Shown here piece after piece: positions 33,601 to 44,869 of a DNA stretch of 64,000 nucleotides. Origin of the DNA: Acipenser ruthenus (lineage: Eukaryota; Chordata; Actinopteri; Acipenseriformes; Acipenseridae); the NCBI RefSeq assembly GCF_902713425.1, contig NC_081196.1, positions 3,403,591 to 3,467,590 of the forward strand, written 5' to 3'. A program made the position numbers and the translations under genes. The notes beneath the pieces were generated by a model that had not been told where the DNA came from, made no database searches, and was given only the letters and a program-made list of their open reading frames with translations. Each line of letters begins with the position of its first letter. The stretch's first letter is position 1.

Positions 33601-36600
33601 TTTTCCATCCCTGTTGTCATACATGTGTTTTCTGTTCTTGTGACCCATATGACAAACTAATCTACTGATCAGTTTTTAAACCAATGTACTCCTCACCTTT
33701 GATTGACGTGTCCCTTTTGACTTTGTTTTAATAGGATGTGACCAAATTGACTCCCCTTTCTCCAGAAATCATCAGTAGACAAGCCACAATTAACATTGGT
33801 AAGTACAGACCTTGCACACAGTTGTTGAGTTAATACCATTTTAGCATTCAGTGGTATTTTGGAAGCAAGATTTTTCCCACTTGCTTGGCCATATGACCAT
33901 ACAGTGGTAGAAATAAGACTCCTAATGCATAGCAGTTTCACCCATTCCAGGTTTTACTATGAGCTTGATTAACACAGTGTATTGGTAGCAAGCTCAAATG
34001 TGTCTAATTAGACTCATAGTAAAACCAGGAATGGAGCAAACTGCTATGCAATGGGAGTCTTATTTCCATCCCTGCCATATTGTGGTTTACAGCTAGCCTG
34101 TCCATTGTGTAGAATCAGGATCTTGGGGGAGGCAGGGAGGGGGTGTGAATTAGCAGTATACAAACAGACTATGAAATCGGTATGAATCCCTTTTGTATCT
34201 TGCTGCTCATCTTCACGTCGCTCTTGTGTGTTTTCTTTCTCCAGGTACAATCGGTCATGTAGCTCACGGAAAGTCTACAGTGGTGAAGGCTATCTCAGGC
34301 GTTCATACTGTCCGATTCAAAAATGAGCTGGAGAGGAACATTACTATAAAGCTCGGCTACGCTAATGCAAAGGTAAAGTTCAAATCAATGCCATGGTCTC
34401 GCAGAGAATTCATTGGTACGCTGTTTTGAGTTGTCATTTATCCAGTGTATGATGCACTAAGACTGCATTGAAAATAGGCATGTAGAAATCTGCGATTTAT
34501 ATAGATATATATAAATTTATTTATTAAAACATGTCAAAACAGCAAGTACGTGACATCACAAGCAGTGCGCAAATATTTCTAAGAGTTGTGTGTGGTTAAG
34601 CAATGTGAGAGCCAGTTTAGTGTGGCGGGGGAGGGAGTTGGGTGTCTTTGAATGAGGGATGAGCAGATGTTAAATCTGCCGTGTTACATGTGCAAGGTGT
34701 CCTCAGAACGTTTCCCATGTTCACTTTTTGTTCCCCAGAAGGGTTCAGCTTCAGACGTCCTCCCATCAGGCTTTGTCACAGTTGTAAACGGGTGTATGTT
34801 CAATATTCTTTTCTAGGTGTACAAACTACATGATCCCAGTTGCCCTCGGCCTGAATGCTACAGATCCTGTGGCAGCAGTACCCCAGATGAGTTCCCCACA
34901 GACCTTCCTGGGACCAAAGGGAATTTTAAACTTGTCAGGTTAGTGACCCAAGCACTTCTGTTTTGCTAGCGACTTGTAACCTCCTTCAGATGCATTCTCA
35001 CCGTGCTGGGCTGCTTGAGTTACACAACTCTTTTGAATGCACACACCTACCCTGGAACCATTCTCTGCGTCACATGTGGTTTCTGAATCCTCATAAAGTC
35101 AAATCTTATAGTCTGAATTGGGACTGAGTGTTTAGAAGTTAGGAATGTGGGTCCTCATCAACCCCAAACACAGGGAACCCCTCCCCCAGAGTTGGGTCCA
35201 CTCGGGCTGGAATGACCCGAACGTTTTAGTACCTCATCACATCCTGTTCACTTCTGTGGTCTACACTATGAGATCAGTGGCATTGCTCTTAACCAAGAGT
35301 GCAAAGTCAGATTTCAGTTTCTCTCCGCAGGCACGTGTCTTTCGTGGACTGTCCTGGTCACGACATTTTGATGGCTACCATGCTGAACGGCGCAGCGGTT
35401 ATGGACGCAGCTCTCTTGTTGATAGGTAAATCAGAAAACCATGTCCTTTTATTGGCAAAATATGCTGTTTGTTTTAAAGCAGGACTATCAAAGATTTAGA
35501 TAGTATTTGTTGAACTACTTTTACATCACTTGGATCTTTTTCAAACCAGTTAATGTGGGTAATATCAGAGCCATGTTAATTGAAACAGGTTTTCATTGCT
35601 TTAATGTGGAGACCTTTGGAGCTGCGCTAATAGAAATACATTTCTAATGTTTAATTATTTCAATAGTAGTTAATAACTGACTAAGAAATTAATCTGAGAC
35701 GCGTCAGTCATGAGCACTCATTTTAGTATATGTATTTTTTTTTATTTACATGTTAAATTTGAAGCCAGTTTAATTGACTAACAGTGACTTCAATTGGAGT
35801 AATTTGTTGCCACTGTGAGATGCACATTTTAACAGAATACAGCTAATTGCAATTGTGATCAGTGATGTGTTGGAATTGATTAGAAGGGAATTGGAATTGA
35901 TTTTTAAAGAAATTGGAAATGGAAGTGGAATTGAAAAGCAGGAATGGACCCTGACCCTGGTCATGATTTTATTTACTTTAGAGTCTAGCTTCAGTTTCTC
36001 AGTGGTGTAAGTGGAATGCCACAAGTCTGACTGTGCTTAACAATGGTTTATCAAAGGTCCAGCTGTTGTCTGTAACCCTTCAAGGGTGCCCTGAATGATG
36101 TCTTTCTGTCTTTCCACACAGCCGGCAATGAGTCCTGCCCTCAGCCTCAGACCTCGGAACACCTTGCAGCCATTGAAATCATGAAACTGAAACACATTCT
36201 GATTCTGCAGAACAAAATCGATCTGGTAAAAGAAAGCCAAGCCAAGGAGCAGTATGAACAGATTCTTGCATTCGTGCAGGGTAAGCAGAGCACAGTACGG
36301 AGACGAGGATCCTCAAGTCTATTAACCAGACCACCACCCAGTCCCAATAAAACCTGCATCTCATAACATTTTCATTGGGTTTTGCAGGGTTCACACCTGG
36401 CACACTTGTGCTTCTAAAACAGACAAAGCCAGGGGCTGGAAGTAGTTTTCAGTTTAGTGGATATCTTGTTGTGAGACTGGGTGTTGGTCTTTTTTTAGAT
36501 GTAGAGATATTGTCATTATTGTATTTGCAGTCCAGGCTAATTTTGCACACATCTAAAATGAAGTAGTTATTTATTCTGGAAATAGGCAAGTTATACTTAC

Positions 36601-39600
36601 CCCTCAGCATACAAGGGCTTGGTTACACTAATTAGTGCACTGCCTCTAAATGAGCATCACAATGCACTAATAAAGGGTTAACAATAGCGTTGAAACCTCC
36701 AGCTGTATACAGCACAGCACATGCCCTTAGTACTGTGCATTGTCCTATAGTGTACTTCCTATTTAAGATGTGAAAGGGACCCCTTTAGTCTTGGCCCGGT
36801 TAATCTTGGCCCGGTTTCTCATTTTCTGTGTTGAAGCCCTTCTTCAATGCATTCATTCAAAGGGGTGCTGATCTTTAACCAGCTGGTGGGTCACTGTTGA
36901 TGATTTTGTTCTCTTGTAAACAGGCACGGTTGCAGAAGGAGCCCCTATAATCCCCATCTCTGCCCAGCTGAAATACAACATAGAGGTCGTGTGTGAGTAC
37001 ATTGTAAAGAAGATCCCAGTCCCTGTGCGAGACTTCACCTCAGAACCAAGGCTTATTGGTAAGGAACAAAGTAAACCGATACTCGCCTTATTGCTGCCAG
37101 TGCAAGTGCAGCTGTAATTCTCTCAGCTCTGGCGTTTTCCCCAGTGCGTGATCACCTTGTTGCTACATGAAGGTCCTCTAGTGCAGAATGTGAATGACAT
37201 GTCGGTCTGCTCAATCGTATAGTGCTCCCCCTGTACAACGCTGAAGTCAGGAGCCACACACATGAGACGGTGCTGTTTGTGTTCTGCCTGATAACATGAA
37301 GGAATGTTCTCGTGGAATGGCAGTACAGGGCCAATGGGAGCCTCAATCCATGCTGCCTTAAAGATGGTTCCACACGATAAAGGCTCGCTTATAAAGAGGG
37401 ACCACTCTATTGCTTTCATATCAGCTGCTGAGTTTTTACCAGGGCAGTTCATTCCTGTCCTGGTGTATTTATTCATTCATTCATTCATTCATTCATTCAT
37501 TTTATTTTGTGTCTGCCCGCAGTAATTCGATCGTTTGATGTCAACAAGCCTGGTTGTGAGGTTGATGACCTCAAAGGAGGGGTAGCAGGAGGCAGTATTC
37601 TGAAAGGAGTGTTAAAGGTGAGACACTGACAGTCTTTGTTTCTTTATTTATGTATTTACCGTACTAAGCTTGAAATTTTTTGTAAATATATATCTATATA
37701 AAGTTTTTTTTTTTTTTGGATATACACAAAAGGTTTAAAATAATCAATATATATATATATATATACAGCACTCCCTCGCTATAACGCGGGTCTCGGGGGA
37801 CACACAATATGAGCGTTATAACCGAAGAGCGTTATAAACGGGGGAGGGGGGTGCCCCGGGACACATCATACATCTGACTAAAATACAAAATAACTCCCTC
37901 TCTAATGCACATATAGCATTGTGTGGCCGTGTTGGTGCAGCATTGTGTGGCCGTGTTCATGAAGCATGCTGGCTGCACGACCAGTCATATTCCTTTCCTC
38001 CTTTTCAGGTTGGGCAGGAGATTGAAGTCAGGCCTGGCATTGTCTCCAAGGACCACGAAGGCAAACTCATGTGCAAGCCAATCTTCTCCAAGATCGTCTC
38101 GCTGTTCGCAGAACACAATGACCTGCTCTACGGTGCACCTGGGGGCCTTATCGGTATGAGGGATGGGCTTTGTCTATATGTGTAAGGAATGAGCTATGAA
38201 GACAGGCTGAAAGATCTGGATTATTGGTTTAGCTTAGAACAAAGAAGATTTAGGTGGGTGAGCATCATTGAAGTCTTTAAAATCTTTAAAAGGGAGTTGA
38301 CCTTCAATACTTTAACTGCAACACAGAAACCAGGACCAGAGGAAGCGGTTCAAAATGAAGCGACGAGACTTAGGACTGGGGGTCCTTCACTAATTCACAG
38401 TTTTTATTTATTTTGAATTAAAATGTTTTGATGCACAAGTCAGATAACTAAGAAAGAGGGGGGCGCTGTATACATACCAGATCAATACACCAATCTGGAA
38501 TTGATCGTGAGCAAGTTGTTGACCTGTATGGTCCATGATCTGTAGGTGTTGGCACGAAGATCGACCCGACGCTGTGCCGTGCGGACCGCATGGTGGGGCA
38601 GGTCCTGGGCGCCGTGGGGGCGCTGCCTGAGATCTTCACAGAGCTGGAAATCTCCTACTTCCTGCTCCGACGACTGCTCGGCGTGCGTACAGAGGGGGAC
38701 AAAAAGGCAGCCAAGGTCAGTGAGGACAGCAGGACTCAACATCGGTTCTGTATCCGTTTAAATGCAGGGATGGAATGGAAAGCACGTCGGGAATCACAGG
38801 CGTTGTCATAGATTATGCCGATTTAGGACATTCTCTGTTGAATTATTTCCAAGGGGTTTGCAGGCAGTAGGCATTCATCTTGAGCAGGTTTCTGCACGTA
38901 TCCCCGGCATGGAGCTTGTTTGGATTGCTATTGTTCATGCGCTCCGTTGCTGCAGGAAGATGATAAATGGTTTGTCTTGGGGACTGGCTGTTGTATTGAA
39001 GCCTTATAAAACAGACACACTTTGGGAATTGCTTGGGTGAATTTTGCCTCAAGAAAGCTTGGCTGCAGATCTTAAGATAATCGCATTCTTCACCATTTGG
39101 AGTATATGGGTGTGGATATGATTTATGAAACAATTACTAACTTATTCCTTAGTGGCTCTTGGAGCCCCCTCAAAAGCCAGTTCTAGTTACTGTAGTTGAA
39201 ACAAAAAACACTATGATTTTACGGCTTGAACATGTAGTGAACACGATCATGTGTGGGTGTCTGTCATACTCCATCCTATAAAAATAGGGTACATCCCCGA
39301 TATATATTTTTTATTTAATCTTTCCAGGTACAAAAGCTGTCAAAGAACGAAGTGTTGATGGTGAACATTGGCTCGTTATCCACTGGTGGCAGAGTTAGTG
39401 CGGTCAAGGCCGATCTCGCCAAGATCGTGCTCACAAACCCTGTCTGCACAGAGGTGGGAGAGAAGATCGCCCTCAGCAGAAGAGTAGAAAAGCATTGGCG
39501 GTGAGTGCCCTCTTCATGCTGGAATTAAGAGCGGATGGCAGAGTTACTGGTTTTAGGAAAATACCCACAGAGATAATACTGTATTCCTTCGAATTTAAGA

Positions 39601-42290
39601 CGCAGCCCAAATGTGCCACCCTCAATTTGAGGAAAAATAAAACATAAAATACAAATTCCTTTACAAAGATACAACCTCAATTACGCTGTTGTCGTACAAA
39701 ACTGACACGAAACAGTGTTGTTGTAGATTAACCACAGAGCTTGTTTATTGTGCTGTGCACTGTATAATACTTAAGATAGCGTCTCTGTCGTACACACACC
39801 ACCACTCACTTACAGCAACACACATCCTGGCAACAGCAAGCACGACACAACACTCCACGACATCGGGCAACATGTACCCCAGCAACCACGACAGCACTGA
39901 TCTTCCATGTGCTTGGCTAGACAGATGCCACATGGGAGCGTTGAAAAGCCCATGTCTGTTACTAGAGCGAAAAAGCTGAAAGTAATGATGCAAACGATAC
40001 TCCTAGGGACAAGTATGCTTTGAGAAGTTTTATACATAGCAAACCACGCTCCATTCCTTTAGAAACCAGGAGAACCTTAAAGAGTAAGTAGTGGGGTTCT
40101 GAAAACTCTAGTGTTACACGTCCCCACGTGTTGCTACAACTGTTTAAATACAGTGCCTTGCGAAAGTATTCGGCCCCCTTGAACTTTGCGACCTTTTGCC
40201 ACATTTCAGGCTTCAAACATAAAGATATGAAACTGTAATTTTTTGTGAAGAATCAACAACAAGTAGGACACAATCATGAAGTGGAACGAAATTTATTGGA
40301 TATTTCAAACTTTTTTAACAAATAAAAAACTGAAAAATTGGGCGTGCAAAATTATTCAGCCCCTTTACTTTCAGTGCAGCAAACTCTCTCCAGAAGTTCA
40401 GTGAGGATCTCTGAATGATCCAATGTTGACCTAAATGACTAATGATGATAAATAGAATCCACCTGTGTGTAATCAAGTCTCCGTATAAATGCACCTGCAC
40501 TGTGATAGTCTCAGAGGTCCGTTTAAAGCGCAGAGAGCATCATGAAGAACAAGGAACACACCAGGCAGGTCCGAGATACTGTTGTGGAGAAGTTTAAAGT
40601 CGGATTTGGATACAAAAAGATTTCCCAAGCTTTAAACATCCCAAGGAGCACTGTGCAAGCGATAATATTGAAATGGAAGGAGTATCAGACCACTGCAAAT
40701 CTACCAAGACCTGGCCGTCCCTCTAAACTTTCAGCTCATACAAGGAGAAGACTGATCAGAGATGCAGCCAAGAGGCCCATGATCACTCTGGATGAACTGC
40801 AGAGATCTACAGCTGAGGTGGGAGACTCTGTCCATAGGACAACAATCAGTCGTATACTGCACAAATCTGGCCTTTATGGAAGAGTGGCAAGAAGAAAGCC
40901 ATTTCTTAAAGATATCCATAAAAAGTGTCGTTTACAGTTTGCCACAAGCCACCTGGGAGACACACCAAACATGTGGAAGAAGGTGCTCTGGTCAGATGAA
41001 ACCAAAATCGAACTTTTTGGCAACAATGCAAAACGTTATGTTTGGCGTAAAAGCAACACAGCTCATCACCCTGAACACACCATCCCCACTGTCAAACATG
41101 GTGGTGGCAGCATCATGGTTTGGGCCTGCTTTTCTTCAGCAGGGACAGGGAAGATGGTTAAAATTGATGGGAAGATGGATGGAGCCAAATACAGGACCAT
41201 TCTGGAAGAAAACCTGATGGAGTCTGCAAAAGACCTGAGACTGGGACGGAGATTTGTCTTCCAACAAGACAATGATCCAAAACATAAAGCAAAATCTACA
41301 ATGGAATGGTTCACAAATAAACATATCCAGGTGTTAGAATGGCCAAGTCAAAGTCCAGACCTGAATCCAACCGAGAATCTGTGGAAAGAACTGAAAACTG
41401 CTGTTCACAAATGCTCTCCATCCAACCTCACTGAGCTCGAGCTGTTTTGCAAGGAGGAATGGGCAGAAATTTCAGTCTCTCGATGTGCAAAACTGATAGA
41501 GACATACCCCAAGCGACTTACAGCTGTAATCGCAGCAAAAGGTGGCGCTACAAAGTATTAACTTAAGGGGGCTGAATAATTTTGCACGCCCAATTTTTCA
41601 GTTTTTTATTTGTTAAAGTTTGAAATATCCAATAAATTTCGTTCCACTTCATGATTGTGTCCCACTTGTTGTTGATTCTTCACAAAAAATTACAGTTTCA
41701 TATCTTTATGTTTGAAGCCTGAAATGTGGCAAAAGGTCGCAAAGTTCAAGGGGGCCGAATACTTTCGCAAGGCACTGTAAGTGGCTGTTTTAAAAATAGC
41801 TTTGAAACAGACTTTTTAAGTGAAGTGTAAAAAAAATTGTCAATGTTATAACAATGAAAAATGACAGGTACATTATTTAAACAGTTGTAGCAACACGTGG
41901 GGACGTGGAACGCTGTATTTTTTGGAACCCTGCTACTTATTTTAATCTCTGTAGTACAAAGAAAATCTGCTTTGTTAGGGCTGCTATAATATTGTAGTAG
42001 TACTAGAATGCTTGTGGATTAAGTAGGAAGTGAAAGGTAAAATAACTAATAAAATGAACTGCTCCATATCCAGTTTCCAGTGTGTTAATGTGTACCAAAT
42101 GTACAACACAGCTATTAGTGCTTTCTAGCATGTTTCGGTTAACCTGTAAATCTAAAATAACAAAACATGCTTCGATTCCTTAATGTCTTGAGTCTCCTCT
42201 CTCCCTCTCCCTCTCTCTCCTCTCAGATTGATTGGCTGGGGTCAGATAAGAAGAGGTGTTACTATTAAGCCCACTGTGGATGATGACTAA
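30649..42290 (+). CDS. EIF2S3: EIF2S3, eIF2 gamma subunit (translation initiation GTPase)
   Basis: This is the GTP-binding subunit of eIF2, which delivers initiator Met-tRNA to the 40S ribosome. Twelve exons join in phase: 30649-30717, 33735-33798, 34245-34372, 34817-34938, 35331-35425, 36122-36280, 36924-37058, 37523-37617, 38009-38153, 38546-38715, 39328-39500 and 42227-42290. They give exactly 472 residues, equal to human. Visible GTPase motifs are G1 GHVAHGKST (residues 48-56), G3 DCPGH (134-138), G4 NKID (190-193) and the SAQ of G5. The zinc-ribbon cysteines [10 protein letters not shown] are at about 96-105. The C-terminus is [13 protein letters not shown]. Intron 1 (3 kb) holds a minisatellite; intron 11 (2.7 kb) holds the nested Tc1 element. 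A polyadenylation signal AATAAA is at 42533-42538. Confidence 0.99.
32055..32313. repeat. 25-bp minisatellite, about 10 units
   Basis: The unit contains GTAACTGTGCAGCTTGTAAT and is repeated about ten times with few changes. The junction reads GCATT in most units and GCTTT in a block of three near the right end, showing local unit spread. It lies in EIF2S3 intron 1. On the minus strand all three frames stay open through the array, because the unit lacks stops in every phase. Confidence 0.97.
33472..33613. mobile_element. Palindromic MITE, copy D (5-bp target duplication)
   Basis: A 142-bp member of the family at 2118, with an internal deletion. The target duplication TTGTC is present at 33467-33471 and 33614-33618. 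It lies in EIF2S3 intron 1. The right end reads TTTTTCCATCCCTG. Confidence 0.8.
33902..34074. mobile_element. Palindromic MITE, copy E (5-bp target duplication)
   Basis: A 173-bp full-length member of the family at 2118. The target duplication CCATA is exact at 33897-33901 and 34075-34079. It lies in EIF2S3 intron 2, less than 300 bp from copy D. Confidence 0.82.
35755..35955 (+). repeat. Dispersed repeat rich in GGAATTGGAATTG, copy 1
   Basis: The order of words here (GAAGCCAGTTTAATTGACTA, then GTGACTTCAATTGGAGTAAT, then GGAATTGATT units) is found inverted at about 60735-61005. The two are copies of one interspersed repeat in opposite orientation. The family is unknown; an ancient DNA transposon remnant is possible. 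It lies in EIF2S3 intron 5. Confidence 0.6.
37465..37501. repeat. ATTC tetranucleotide microsatellite
   Basis: About eight ATTC units in EIF2S3 intron 7, ending about 20 bp before the exon 8 acceptor (exon starts 37523). Confidence 0.95.
37767..37910. mobile_element. Tigger/pogo-like transposon end fragment
   Basis: CAGCACTCCCTCGCTATAAC followed by GCGGGTCTCG and repeated GAGCGTTATAA words resembles the termini of Tigger-type (pogo) elements. Only one end is clear, no transposase is visible, and the other end was not found. It lies in EIF2S3 intron 8, just after a TA repeat. Confidence 0.5.
37917..37964. repeat. 24-bp tandem duplication
   Basis: GCATTGTGTGGCCGTGTT occurs twice, 24 bp apart, within EIF2S3 intron 8, about 45 bp before exon 9. 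Confidence 0.85.
38183..38386 (+). mobile_element. CR1-like LINE fragment
   Basis: The plus-strand reading [20 protein letters not shown] and [14 protein letters not shown] corresponds to the block after the QRRAT motif of CR1 ORF2. It is truncated at both ends and lies in EIF2S3 intron 9. It is a different subfamily from the 49745 copy, judging by residue differences. Confidence 0.75.
40151..41777 (+). mobile_element. Complete Tc1-like transposon with TA target duplication
   Basis: The 1627-bp element runs from CAGTGCCTTGCGAAAGTATT to its inverse, with TA at 40149-40150 and 41778-41779. Long terminal inverted repeats (about 40151-40371 and 41567-41777) are almost identical: by eye one substitution and one 3-base length difference in a T/A run. 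The transposase frame at 40542-41561 is uninterrupted. Near-identity of the arms and the whole frame suggest recent insertion. Confidence 0.97.
40542..41561 (+). CDS. Tc1-type DD34E transposase, uninterrupted
   Basis: A 339-residue protein that would cut and rejoin the element at TA sites. It has an N-terminal paired-type helix-turn-helix ([19 protein letters not shown], about residues 22-43), the hinge [10 protein letters not shown], and a second HTH. The catalytic DDE domain follows: D152 in [12 protein letters not shown]243 in [12 protein letters not shown], and E278 in [13 protein letters not shown], with 34 residues between the second Asp and the Glu. The [12 protein letters not shown] block is intact and the C-terminus is the usual [10 protein letters not shown] type. 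The length matches full Tc1 family members. Activity is not shown by sequence alone. Confidence 0.96.
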   Translation: MKNKEHTRQVRDTVVEKFKVGFGYKKISQALNIPRSTVQAIILKWKEYQTTANLPRPGRPSKLSAHTRRRLIRDAAKRPMITLDELQRSTAEVGDSVHRTTISRILHKSGLYGRVARRKPFLKDIHKKCRLQFATSHLGDTPNMWKKVLWSDETKIELFGNNAKRYVWRKSNTAHHPEHTIPTVKHGGGSIMVWACFSSAGTGKMVKIDGKMDGAKYRTILEENLMESAKDLRLGRRFVFQQDNDPKHKAKSTMEWFTNKHIQVLEWPSQSPDLNPTENLWKELKTAVHKCSPSNLTELELFCKEEWAEISVSRCAKLIETYPKRLTAVIAAKGGATKY

Positions 42291-42581
42291 ACAGTCTGCG
42301 AGACCGAGGGATACGCCTTGGATCATCTTATCTGCATCCACAACCACCACACATACCAATTTCAATACCACCCAAATTTATAGAAACACAAGTCTGGAAT
42401 CCAGGATTCTGCATTTTAAAAAGGATTGCATATCTTCCATTACAGATGTACCTAATTTATACAATACAAGAAACAGATATTAGTTTTGGGATCACATGGA
42501 AGTTTGATAGTATTGTTAACAACCGTCAAAATAATAAAAAGGGTTTTGAAAGTTTTTCTTTTTGCATGGGTGTATTTGTGT

Positions 42582-42922
42582 TTCTGTGTCTTAGGATGGT
42601 TCAGGTCGGCCAGGGTGTCCTCGGCTCACCGTGCACCAGCGACCCCTGTGGTCTGGCCGGGCGCCTGCGGGCTTGCCTGTAAGCTGCGTTGTCCTCCGAC
42701 GCTGTAGCTCTGAGGTGGCTGCATGGTGGGCCTGCAGTGTGTAAAAGAAGCGGTCGGCTGACGGCACACGCTTCGGAGGACAGCGTGTGTTCGTCTTCGC
42801 CCTCCCGAGTCAGCGCAGGGGTGGTAGCGGTGAGCGGAGCCTAAAAATAATTGGCTACTCCAAATTGGGGAGAAAATAATAAACAATTGGCGACTACTAT
42901 ATTTAAAAATAAAAACAGCAGC
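42582..42922 (+). mobile_element. SINE-like non-autonomous repeat with possible 8-bp target duplication
   Basis: A GC-rich body (CTGGCCGGGCGCCTGCGGGC; CGGCACACGCTTCGGAGGAC; CCCTCCCGAGTCAGCGCAGG) passes into an A-rich tail (AATAATTGG, then AAAATAAAAACAG). ATTTGTGT occurs at 42574-42581 and 42923-42930 and could be the target duplication. I recall similar sequence as common in early ray-finned fish genomes but cannot name the family. Confidence 0.5.
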
Positions 42923-43005
42923 ATTTGTGTCACTGATCTGCTTGTGTTGTGCCTGCAGCTGCACTCTTGTATATCAATGTTTTTTCATGGTGACAAGTGG
43001 TCTAA

Positions 43006-43007
<2 letters not shown>

Positions 43008-43036
<29 letters not shown>

Positions 43037-43037
43037 T
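43008..43037. repeat. GT microsatellite
   Basis: About 14 GT units in the EIF2S3/ZFX spacer. Confidence 0.95.
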
Positions 43038-44171
43038 TCAAAAAACCTGGTTAAAACTCCCATCCCATCCCAGGTAACATAAATCACAATACCAGCTTGT
43101 GAATATGTGGGGACAATGCACAGTATATCCTGACTTTGTCTCACACAAAGTTATGTGCAGGGAATGCCAAGGTGCAATTTACATGTGTTTATATTGTATA
43201 AAAGCACAGATCTCTTAATGAATTGAGTAAGCTAGTCTTGTCCTACATTTTATGTATACAAATAAGTCCAAACATAAAAATACCAGCCAAAATCAACAAA
43301 CCAAACTGTGAGAGCCATCGTGAAGCACAAATCATCACATCTGAGGGAATGTTTCTTATCAGCTCTTAAATGGGGAATTCAGGTTGAAAACAACACAGAC
43401 AATTGCTCCACATTTGGCATGTGTGCCTTACAAATCAAAAGTAAACCATGGCTGCTTTATAAACCCTGCAAAACATGTGGGTTCATAAAACAATGCCTCA
43501 GGGTGAAGATTCTACCAGCGTTTATCAGAGCACCACCCTGGACTGAACCACTTCTGTATGTCCAGCTCCTGGATCTCTACACACAGTAAATATCCGCGGG
43601 GTTTGTAGTCCTGTTACTGGCTGGTGCTACAATTGGGTTCTGTAGTGCTCATTATGTGCTTGTGTCTGCATATGAAGAAGAAGAAAAAAACTCAAGGCTA
43701 AAGGAGAAACTTTTTATTTGTATTTATTATTTTTGGAAAGTGGGAAAATGCTGAGGTGCTTATTAAAAAGAAAACGGGGGCCATCGTATCCATGGACTGA
43801 CATGTTTAAGTTTTGCCGTCAATTTTTAGTAGACTCACTACAAACACAAAGAAGGGAAATGGCAAAACACTGTAATAGCACACTTCTAACGGGTGATCGT
43901 GTCCCTCCGTACAGGTGAAACTTTATCTGCTGTAAACCAACTGGACTGTCCTACAAGTATGCTTTCTGTTATCGAGTACAAAAAGCTATAGAATATATTT
44001 AAAAAATAAAAACAGCAACAATGGGAATACAAATGAAAACATGCAAATCGCTTATTTTAAAGTTATATGCTTTGCAGTTCGTGTGCCTTTGTTTATACTA
44101 TTGTAAACGAATTATTTTTTGTATTATAACTAAGGAGAAAAAACACTTCCCATTGAATGGGCACAAAACAA

Positions 44172-44217
44172 GAATTTTTGGATAAGGGCGTCTGCTAAGA
44201 AATAAATAATAAATAAT
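44172..44217 (+). mobile_element. SINE 3'-tail remnant
   Basis: TTGGATAAGGGCGTCTGCTA followed by AGAAATAAATAATAAATAAT is the shared tail of fish tRNA-SINEs mobilised by L2/CR1-type LINEs. The same tail occurs at 53884-53920, and inverted at the start of the 57355 SINE. No SINE body is seen upstream. Confidence 0.6.
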
Positions 44218-44869
44218 TGCAGTGTCTTTCACACAGACCGCTTGATTGAAACTAATTTTGTGCAACGTGGTGATTTGTTAGAATTCAGTAAAAAATATTC
44301 TGTTATATTTACCCCACACTTTTTTTTAAAATATGAAATTTAACAAAAAAAAAAACACAACAAAAAACACACATTATTATGTACTGGCTGTAAGGAACAA
44401 TTATATTAAGGGTAAACCGATCAAAAGGTTATTTTAAGAAAGAAATCTCAAGCTGTAACTTTGCGGTACTGTTATCCGCAATCACATTTTGTTAGGCCTT
44501 GTTTATATTATTTTGTTTTCTTTAAACATAAACCTTACAAAGTATATAAAATAAAAAATATATATATATACTTCGATTAGTTAATATTTGACACGCGACT
44601 CATTATCAGGCGGTATTAATCCGCTAGTTGTATCAGCACAAGTGTATTACACGGTACACTGTATCGCCTCGAATAACTTCTCTATCATTTTCAGAATGTT
44701 TTATTTGACCATTTTTGCTAAAAAAAAAAAAAAAAAAATACGGCTTTAAATGTCATGAATCAAAAACATAACCATAATCCAATTTTCGTCAACTACGGTG
44801 CGCAAACAAAAAGCGATTTTACATGCAAATGGTATCATATCTCGGCCTGAGTGGGCTGCCAGCTGCTCG

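Larger units (their letters stand above)
40081..41941. mobile_element. TTAA-flanked inverted-repeat element interrupted by a Tc1 transposon
   Basis: TTAA occurs at 40077-40080 and 41942-41945. Inside it, the arms AGTAAGTAGTGGGGTTC...CACGTCCCCACGTGTTGC (left) and their inverse (right, 41873-41940) are about 70-75 bp long. Removing the Tc1 insertion and its duplicated TA leaves 232 bp, a typical MITE size. TTAA targets are used by piggyBac and Kolobok elements; which one fits is undecided. It lies in EIF2S3 intron 11. Confidence 0.7.
42291..44869. other. Spacer between EIF2S3 and ZFX
   Basis: The EIF2S3 3' UTR, with AATAAA at 42533-42538, is followed by a SINE-like repeat (42582-42922), a GT microsatellite (about 43008-43037) and a SINE-tail remnant (44172-44217). 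Otherwise it is AT-rich sequence without a recognisable gene. Confidence 0.6.
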
